Shown here in pieces: positions 58,944 through 64,000 of a stretch of 64,000 nt of DNA. The notes under the pieces were generated by a model that saw only the letters and a list, made by a program, of their open reading frames with translations, had not been told where the DNA came from and ran no database searches. Made by a program: the position numbers and the translations under genes. This stretch comes from Streptomyces sp. NBC_00510 (GTDB taxonomy: Bacteria > Actinomycetota > Actinomycetes > Streptomycetales > Streptomycetaceae): the NCBI GenBank assembly GCA_036013505.1, contig CP107851.1, positions 9,844,001 through 9,908,000 on the forward strand, read 5' to 3'. Position 1 is the first letter of the stretch; each line of letters begins with the position of its first letter.

Positions 58944-59468
58944 TGTGGGCGGCGCTGTCACTACCTCTGCAGTGGCTCGTGCCGCCGGGGACGACCGTCC
59001 GGTGGGAGCCGCACCCCTACGGCGTGTGTGTCGGCGCCCGAACATCCTGACTCTGCCCCCGCCGGCCCAAGAGGTACCCCCGGCCTGTACTGGCTGCCGC
59101 CCGTCGGTGACCGCCTCGTGCCCCCGATTCTGCTCCGCGGTCTCCTCGACCGTTTCCTGCGGACACCGAGTCCGCGCGAGTAGTTCGCTGCCACGCCGGG
59201 CTTCCACGCCCTCTGACGAGCGAGACTCCTTCCCATCCCGGGAAGGAGAACCCCCGCGTCCCGCCGTTGGAGGGCGGTCCGCGCGATCCACCGCAGGCCG
59301 AGCATCAACCTGCCGCGCCTAACGGTGAACCTGCCCGGATTCTTCAGCCGGCGCGTGCGGCGGACCTCCGAATCCGTTCACTCGGCGTGTTTGGAAGGTC
59401 ACCCTTTGATGCGCGATCGTGGCCCTTGCGCGGGACGCACGGTCGGCCCAACTCCCGAGAGGCATGGC
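58944..59468. other. 524-bp stretch with no gene
   Basis: No coding sequence or RNA recognised on either strand. It precedes the NUDIX remnant. Confidence 0.45.
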
Positions 59469-59756
59469 ATGAAGCGCATCATCGCCCGAGTCTGGCGGCT
59501 CATCGCAGGACCCATGCAGTGGCGGGTCCTGTGGCTCGTGCACAGCAAATACATCGTCGGCGTCACGGGCATTGTCCGCGACGCCGAGGGCCGCGTGCTC
59601 CTGTTGCGCCACCGCATGTGGCCCGAAGACCGCCAGTGGGGCCTGCCCACCGGCTACGCCAAAGCGGGCGAGGACTTCCGCGACACCGTCGCCCGCGAGG
59701 TACGGGAAGAGACCGGCCTGACCTCTGCGCGGGGGGCGGCGATGCCCGGAGCATGA
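59469..59756 (+). pseudogene. NUDIX hydrolase, C-terminally truncated
   Basis: 95 residues from ATG 59469: MKRIIARVWRLIAGPMQWRV, LWLVHSKYIVGVTGIVRDAE, GRVLLLRHRMWPEDRQWGLP, and a complete Nudix box GYAKAGEDFRDTVAREVREE TGL, then SARGAAMPGA and stop. The family is about 150-180 residues, so the C-terminal half was replaced near 59730. Confidence 0.8.
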
Positions 59757-60129
59757 CGGCGGGGCGGTTGTGCCGTCGTGGGGCACCTTGTGCCTGAGGG
59801 TGTTCGTAGCGTTGCCCGTCCAGGCTCCCAACCCGTGCGGTGGGGAGCCTGGACTCCACCCGAGGTACCGGTTCCTGGTGCATCGGATCGGTTCCAGCCA
59901 TCTCACGGCGGTCCGCTGACAGCCATACCCAGAACCCCTGGGTCCAGCTGATCCTACGAATGACCAGTTCGAACCCAGGAACCAGAAAGTAGGGCATCTG
60001 CTGGGGCGGAGCTCTCCTCGTCATCGCAGCCTGGAACCCGGCGAACTCAGGTGTTCACAGCAACAGTTGAGCGAGAATGGTTGATCGGGTGGGTTGGTGC
60101 GGCGGTGTGGGGCAGGGGCGGTTGACGGG
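59757..60129. other. 373-bp stretch with no recognised gene
   Basis: A minus-strand frame from 60024 reads MTRRAPPQQMPYFLVPGFEL and VIRRISWTQGFWVWLSADRR; protein-like but unsupported by any relative I know, so not called. Confidence 0.4.
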
Positions 60130-61533
60130 ATGACGGCAACTGACGGGGCGGTGTCAGGCTTGTTCGCGGGGCGGCGGCGGTTGATGGTTCTGGGCGCGGG
60201 TGGCCTGGCTGCTGCGGCCGGTGGGGTGGGCGTCTGGCGGCTCTTCGATAGTGGCGTGAGGCAGTGGCCGTGGAAGCAGGGGTGGTCCATGCCGCTGGGC
60301 GGGTTGTATCCGTCGGCGCTGAACGCGCACGCCGGGGTCCTGTACTTGTCGGGTTTCGGCGGGGTGGCTGCGGTGGAGCAGTCCCGCGGCGGCAAGCGGT
60401 GGCAGGCGCTGTCGGGGCTTGAGAGCCAGTCCGTCCCGGTGTTCGGCGCCGGCGTCGTCTGTATCACCGGGGTCCGCACGGGCGGACGGACGGTGGTGAA
60501 CGGCCTGGAGAAGTCCTCGGGCCGCGTGCTGTGGGAACGCGAACTCGACGGTCTGACCCAGCACGCCCCGGCACCGGTCGGGGACGTCATGATCGTGGTG
60601 ATCGGAAAGAGCTCCGTGGCCTCGGAGACCGTCCTGCACGCGCTGGACGCCGGGTCCGGCAGGACCAGGTGGCGTACCCGACTGCCCGCGGTGACGTTGG
60701 GACCGTCGGCACTGGTGACGGAAAACGGCCTGGTGTACCTGACCACCGGGGTGTTCAACGCGGGGTCGATGGCGTGGGCATTGGACCTGGCGACCGGCGC
60801 ACTGCGCTGGAAGTTCCCTTCCGAAGGCTTCCTGGGAACCCCGGTCCTGGCCGGAGGTGAACTCCACATCACCGCCAGCCCGAGTAGCGGGAGCGCCGAC
60901 CAGGGGCACAACGCGCTCATCACGCTCGACGCCGTTTCGGGGAAGGTCCTGCGGCGGGCGGGAAATCTGCCGGTCGGAACCGAGTTGAGCATGCAGCTGG
61001 CAGGCGGCACGCTGTACACGGCGGTTCGTCGTTACGGGGACCAGTACCGCAGCACCCTCGTCGCCATAGACACCTCGACCGGACGTGCGCGCTGGCAGGC
61101 GGACACCGACATCGACATGGTGAGGACCCCCCTCCTCGTCTTTGGCGACAGCGTCCTGGCCGGGGGAAGGAAGTTCCCCGAACTGACCGGCTCCTACCTC
61201 GTCCAGGTCTTCGACGCCGCCACCGGCCATCGCCGCTGGACCCGTGACATGGGAACCCAGATCAGTTCACAGGGCCCCGTCCCGACCGGCGGCACGATCT
61301 GCGTGGCCACCCGCGCCACGAAATACACCGACCGCGGCACGCTCACCTTCCTGGACCCCGCCTCCGGCACCACTCGCTGGCACCACCCCCTCACCGCCAA
61401 CGGCGAAGCCGTGGCGTGCCCGGACGGCCGCACGCTCTACGTCCTGGCCCTGCCGTTCCCGGGCCCCGGCGGAAAGACACTGCAAAACCAACATGGCGCC
61501 ACGCTGTACGCATTACAGCGCGGGAACCACTGA
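60130..61533 (+). CDS. PQQ-like beta-propeller repeat protein
   Basis: 467 residues from ATG 60130. N-terminal twin-Arg-like AGRRRLMVLGAGGLAAAAGG suggests a membrane anchor or Tat/Sec signal. The rest is blades of a PQQ-type propeller, each with A/V-x-D-x-xxGxxxW: VLHALDAGSGRTRWRTRLPA, AWALDLATGALRWKFPSEGF, LVAIDTSTGRARWQADTDID, VFDAATGHRRWTRDMGTQIS, FLDPASGTTRWHHPLTANGE. No PQQ ligand residues proven; similar streptomycete proteins are usually sensor domains fused to kinases or stand-alone. Confidence 0.85.
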   Translation: MTATDGAVSGLFAGRRRLMVLGAGGLAAAAGGVGVWRLFDSGVRQWPWKQGWSMPLGGLYPSALNAHAGVLYLSGFGGVAAVEQSRGGKRWQALSGLESQSVPVFGAGVVCITGVRTGGRTVVNGLEKSSGRVLWERELDGLTQHAPAPVGDVMIVVIGKSSVASETVLHALDAGSGRTRWRTRLPAVTLGPSALVTENGLVYLTTGVFNAGSMAWALDLATGALRWKFPSEGFLGTPVLAGGELHITASPSSGSADQGHNALITLDAVSGKVLRRAGNLPVGTELSMQLAGGTLYTAVRRYGDQYRSTLVAIDTSTGRARWQADTDIDMVRTPLLVFGDSVLAGGRKFPELTGSYLVQVFDAATGHRRWTRDMGTQISSQGPVPTGGTICVATRATKYTDRGTLTFLDPASGTTRWHHPLTANGEAVACPDGRTLYVLALPFPGPGGKTLQNQHGATLYALQRGNH

Positions 61534-61556
61534 CAGCACGCCCAGAGCCGCTCCGC

Positions 61557-61689
61557 CGGCCGCGGCCTGCCCCGCGCCGTCAACAACCTCGCCCCGCAGT
61601 CCCTGATCGCAGCCTTCACCGCCGAAAAGTCCCTCGTCGACGAAGCCTCCGCCCGCATCGCCGTCAACGAATACCTCGCGACAGACTGA
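61557..61689 (+). pseudogene. C-terminal remnant of a transposition-type AAA ATPase
   Basis: GRGLPRAVNNLAPQSLIAAF and TAEKSLVDEASARIAVNEYL then stop match the last helices of ExeA/TniB/IstB-like AAA proteins. No P-loop nearby. Followed at about 61762-61800 by GTCGCCACCATGGGC and TTCAACGTCGGGCAACA, also found near 33811-33850. Confidence 0.6.
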
Positions 61690-61876
61690 CCATCCCCATC
61701 ACGGCCCCGCCCGGCACCCCGCCAGCGGGACCTCAACACGCCTACCCGTCGGCGGCCACAGCGTCGCCACCATGGGCACATTCAACGTCGGGCAACAGCT
61801 ACCGACGAAATTCCTTGACCTGCAAGGACCTGGCTCGCGTTGGGCGGATTTCCCACGCTGAGGGTGAGCGTTCCCG

Positions 61877-62482
61877 TCAAAACTTGCCCATATGCTCGAC
61901 CGTGCGGTGCCCCAGCTGCTGGCTGAACATCGCGCAGAAGCTGGCGGAGAGCGGCGGCCACCCCCAGAAGTCGAAGGCGAGGGCGCCCACCGCGAAATTG
62001 GACTCCCACCGCCACTCAGTGACCGAGACCGAGGCACCGCAGGTGGAGCAGGTGGCGCTCCCTTCACCAGTTTCCTTCCAGGCGGCGATGCCGTCCTTGA
62101 ACGGCTGCCAGACTTCCTCGTCCGCCTCGAACTCCTCGGGATAGTTGATGATCACGGTCTTGGCCTCGCACCGTGGGCAGACGGCGTACTCCGCATCGTC
62201 AGCTCCCTGACCGCCGACGTGGTAGTCGCGCCCGACGATGACGGCCACCGGGCCCGGCAGCCAGTGCGGGTCCGATGAGTCGGCAACGGCTCGTGCCCAG
62301 TTGGGACCTGGCACATAACCCTCGTCAACGGTCAGGCTGTACACCCCGTCGCTGGACAGCTCACGTGTGATCAGGCCCTCGGTGACCATCCAGGCGACCA
62401 TCCGCTCCGCAAGCGGCCCGGCCTCCTCACCGGTCGCCTCGACATCGACGATACGCTCAAAGAAGTCACCCATCGTGTCCAC
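61877..62482 (-). CDS. hypothetical protein with zinc ribbon
   Basis: 201 residues from ATG 62482 (or 62473: MGDFFERIVDVEATGEEAGP). After an N-terminal winged-helix-like part (MVAWMVTEGLITRELSSDGV) come two CxxC pairs, AVCPRCEAK and ATCSTCGASV, about 40 residues apart, a probable zinc ribbon; the C-terminus is aromatic (VGALAFDFWGWPPLSASFCA). Coding quality is good. No family recognised. Confidence 0.7.
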   Translation of the reverse strand: MDTMGDFFERIVDVEATGEEAGPLAERMVAWMVTEGLITRELSSDGVYSLTVDEGYVPGPNWARAVADSSDPHWLPGPVAVIVGRDYHVGGQGADDAEYAVCPRCEAKTVIINYPEEFEADEEVWQPFKDGIAAWKETGEGSATCSTCGASVSVTEWRWESNFAVGALAFDFWGWPPLSASFCAMFSQQLGHRTVEHMGKF

Positions 62483-62825
62483 TTCCTATCGATCAGTCTC
62501 GGATACTGTGCCACCACTCTCCGACACCGGCCCGCCATCGGTGAGGGAATCAGGGGCGGGAGGTTCACGCACTGCGCCTGAGCCGACGACCGGCATTACG
62601 TCACCTCACGAGCCGCATTTCGTCGGTAGCACAAGTCGGACGGCTGGACTCCCAGGCGCCGAGGCCCTTGCACGTTCCGGCCGGGCGTAGTGGCCAGGAG
62701 TTGGCGGTTCTCGATGAGCTTTGCCGTGCAAGCGGTGGCTGCGCTGCCAGGGCACGGGCCACGACGGACGCCACGTGTGGATGGCCTCCAGGGCGTCGCT
62801 GCATTCCGCCGCTCGGCCGTGCCGG
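62483..62825. other. 343-bp stretch with no recognised gene
   Basis: Plus-strand frames give short Cys-containing peptides (CKRWLRCQGTGHDGRHVWM) but no complete gene. Confidence 0.4.
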
Positions 62826-63178
62826 TTACTCGCCGGTGCCTTCCTCCAGCTCGGTGATGTCCCGGTCCCCGAGCACTACGGTGATGGAGACGGTCGGGTG
62901 CTCCTCGTACCGCCAGACGGCCGGGTCTCGTACGAGGGTGGTGACCTGATCGGCCGGACCTCTGTGCCTACGGTGGCGGTGTCCCAGGTCGTTCCTCGGC
63001 GGACGGTGATGAATCCCAGGCGCTGCCAGCGCACGATGAGCCGGGCGAACGCCGGGATGTACGCGGCCCAGAGCTTCTCGTCTTCGCTTCTCGTGCGGTC
63101 TGCCAGGATCGACCACAGGGTGGATCCTTCCCTGGCGTTCACGTAGAGGCAGTATTCGTCGTCAGTGCAGGCTTTCAT
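62826..63178 (-). pseudogene. hypothetical protein, frameshifted, second in an operon
   Basis: ATG 63178: MKACTDDEYCLYVNAREGST, LWSILADRTRSEDEKLWAAY, IPAFARLIVRWQRLGFITVR, TTWDTATVGTEVRP, then a shift near 62955 into ADQVTTLVRDPAVWRYEEHP, TVSITVVLGDRDITELEEGT. The start overlaps the stop of 63175-63582 (ATGA). Both halves look coding, so the shift is a recent mutation or a base error. No family recognised. Confidence 0.6.
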
Positions 63179-63582
63179 CGCGTCCTCAACGGCATCGGCC
63201 CCGGAGTGGCGGGGTACGCCCCCGTTCTACAGGTATCCCGGTTCCCCATGGCGATGAACCGTGTCAGGGACAGTTCCAGCAGTTCTAGGAAGTGCTGCAG
63301 GTCCTGTGCCACCACGTCGAGTTCGGGTTCGTCCAGGGTCGCCGTCCGCGTACGGTAGACAGGCCCGTCGGGGTCGGTGATGTAGCTCAGGCCTCCGCCG
63401 TCCGACCCGATCACCAGCCCACAGGGTGCCCGGCCGTCACCGACGGGGATGGCCCCGTATCCGGCGAGCATCTGCCGGGCGGTGCCGGCTGAACGGATGA
63501 AGTAGGCGTTGCCGACGTCTTCCCACACGAGTTCGCCCGTGGTGGTCGGGGGATTCAGTGGCGGACGATCTGCTGTGACCAT
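63175..63582 (-). CDS. hypothetical protein, possibly SMI1/KNR4-like
   Basis: 135 residues from ATG 63582. NPPTTTGELVWEDVGNAYFI, RSAGTARQMLAGYGAIPVGD, PCGLVIGSDGGGLSYITDPD, LDVVAQDLQHFLELLELSLT. The FGxVIGSDGGGxxY-like turn and the final hydrophobic helix recall SMI1/KNR4 (SUKH) immunity proteins, but this is only a resemblance. Translationally coupled (ATGA) to the next gene. Confidence 0.6.
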   Translation of the reverse strand: MVTADRPPLNPPTTTGELVWEDVGNAYFIRSAGTARQMLAGYGAIPVGDGRAPCGLVIGSDGGGLSYITDPDGPVYRTRTATLDEPELDVVAQDLQHFLELLELSLTRFIAMGNRDTCRTGAYPATPGPMPLRTR

Positions 63583-63720
63583 CCGCCGTGCAGGGCCGAC
63601 GAGGCGCTGGTGCTGAGGCTGATCTTGTTGCCGCGGAGGGGCCCGGTGGAAGCGGGGTCGGGGTCGTGGAGGTCGATGAAGACAGCAAGCGCCTGGTGCT
63701 GCGCCTCATCCAGCCGCCTC
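63555..63720 (-). pseudogene. remnant of an unknown gene
   Basis: Minus-strand frame open after a TGA at about 63730: LDEAQHQALAVFIDLHDPDP, ASTGPLRGNKISLSTSASSA, LHGGWSQQIVRH and stop, overlapping the start of the next gene by 28 bases. It looks coding but has no start codon. Confidence 0.45.
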
Positions 63721-63772
63721 GCTCAGCTCGCCGTCAGGCCGTAGGCACCGCCAGCGCTCACCTGGCGGCTGA

Positions 63773-64000
63773 TCAGCCCTCGGGCTCAACTGCGTCCAGG
63801 AGCTCAGGTCCGTTGTTGCGCACGCTGTTGACCTTCAAAGACACCGGCCGGACCGAGAGGTGGCCATCAGCCGGGGCCGTCAGGAGGGCACGAAGTTCGT
63901 CGACGTCCTGGTGTTCTGGGTCGAGCCACGCGTCGTAGTCGGCAGCCGCGATGGTCAGCGGCCTACGGGGATGGACCCGTCCGGCGACATCGGTCGCCTC
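63773..64000 (-). CDS. SOS response-associated peptidase (SRAP, HMCES/YedK-like), 3' part
   Basis: The last 75 residues of a gene entering from the right: VAGRVHPRRPLTIAAADYDA, WLDPEHQDVDELRALLTAPA, LSVRPVSLKVNSVRNNGPEL, LDAVEPEG. These match the C-terminus of SRAP proteins (PxxAWLDP and VxxxVNxVRNxGPxL), which crosslink to abasic sites in single-stranded DNA. The catalytic Cys2 and the His lie outside the window. Confidence 0.82.
   Translation of the reverse strand, partial: EATDVAGRVHPRRPLTIAAADYDAWLDPEHQDVDELRALLTAPADGHLSVRPVSLKVNSVRNNGPELLDAVEPEG

Overview
The window looks like an accessory or subtelomeric stretch of a Streptomyces replicon (chromosome arm or large linear plasmid). Supporting this are the very high GC with strong third-position bias, a chaplin gene (aerial-hypha surface protein), streptomycete-type regulators (AraC, LysR, MarR, MerR, OmpR-type kinase), a Ku remnant, a helicase with helicase-associated domains, and a very high density of insertion sequences and broken genes. 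No rRNA, complete tRNA, CRISPR array, integrase or replication gene is visible.

0-21 kb: an SDR oxidoreductase; fused TetR and phospholipase-D-like remnants; a low-GC fragment holding the tail of a polymorphic-toxin-like protein next to a SUKH-4 immunity gene; an IS701-type element that appears to carry an aminoglycoside-phosphotransferase-like gene as cargo; an IS481 element sharing its CTAG junction; a broken UvrD-like helicase; a sensor kinase whose response regulator is cut in half; a thioredoxin-reductase tail; a membrane protein; a zinc alcohol dehydrogenase inactivated by a small deletion; a FUSC transporter convergent with a PsiE-family protein; a frameshifted Ku gene; an AraC regulator; and an IS256 element with a second small gene inside its terminal repeats.

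21-37 kb: a mosaic island of short, mostly hypothetical genes, many of immunity or orphan type (DUF4240, DUF4265, barstar, ankyrin, small acidic proteins, a membrane-tethered receiver domain), plus the chaplin. They are separated by repeated non-coding blocks: a 1.19-kb near-identical duplication ending in the 3' half of a tRNA-Arg gene with its terminator, a third short copy of that tRNA core, the 3' half of a tRNA-Ser(UGA) gene with its terminator, and four copies of an 11-bp-period TGGCACG direct repeat like the arm sites of tyrosine integrases. I read this as a scrapyard left by successive site-specific integrations, retaining immunity-like genes. IS701, IS5 and IS1380 elements have since landed in it.

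37-48 kb: a three-level nest of insertion sequences (IS5 inside IS1182 inside IS3) that cut the end off an ankyrin gene on one side and a helicase on the other; then a DoxX membrane protein with two palindromic operators, a long non-coding stretch with GCAGTAC repeats, a small MerR regulator behind a perfect hairpin, a hemolysin-III protein, transposase debris and terminators.

48-64 kb: an ArsR/UvrD fusion remnant; a divergent MFS exporter and LysR regulator sharing an operator that recurs before a truncated hydrolase; a quinone oxidoreductase; a MarR regulator divergent from an NmrA-like remnant with matching operators; a TnpB fragment; a TPR protein; an antitoxin-toxin (RHH/Fic-like) pair with a palindromic operator; Uma2 and NUDIX remnants; a beta-propeller protein; several unknown genes; and the end of an SRAP (HMCES/YedK-like) gene at the right edge. 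Insertion sequences of at least four families (IS701, IS481, IS1380, IS5) sit at CTAG sites, so CTAG is the recurrent insertion target of this region.
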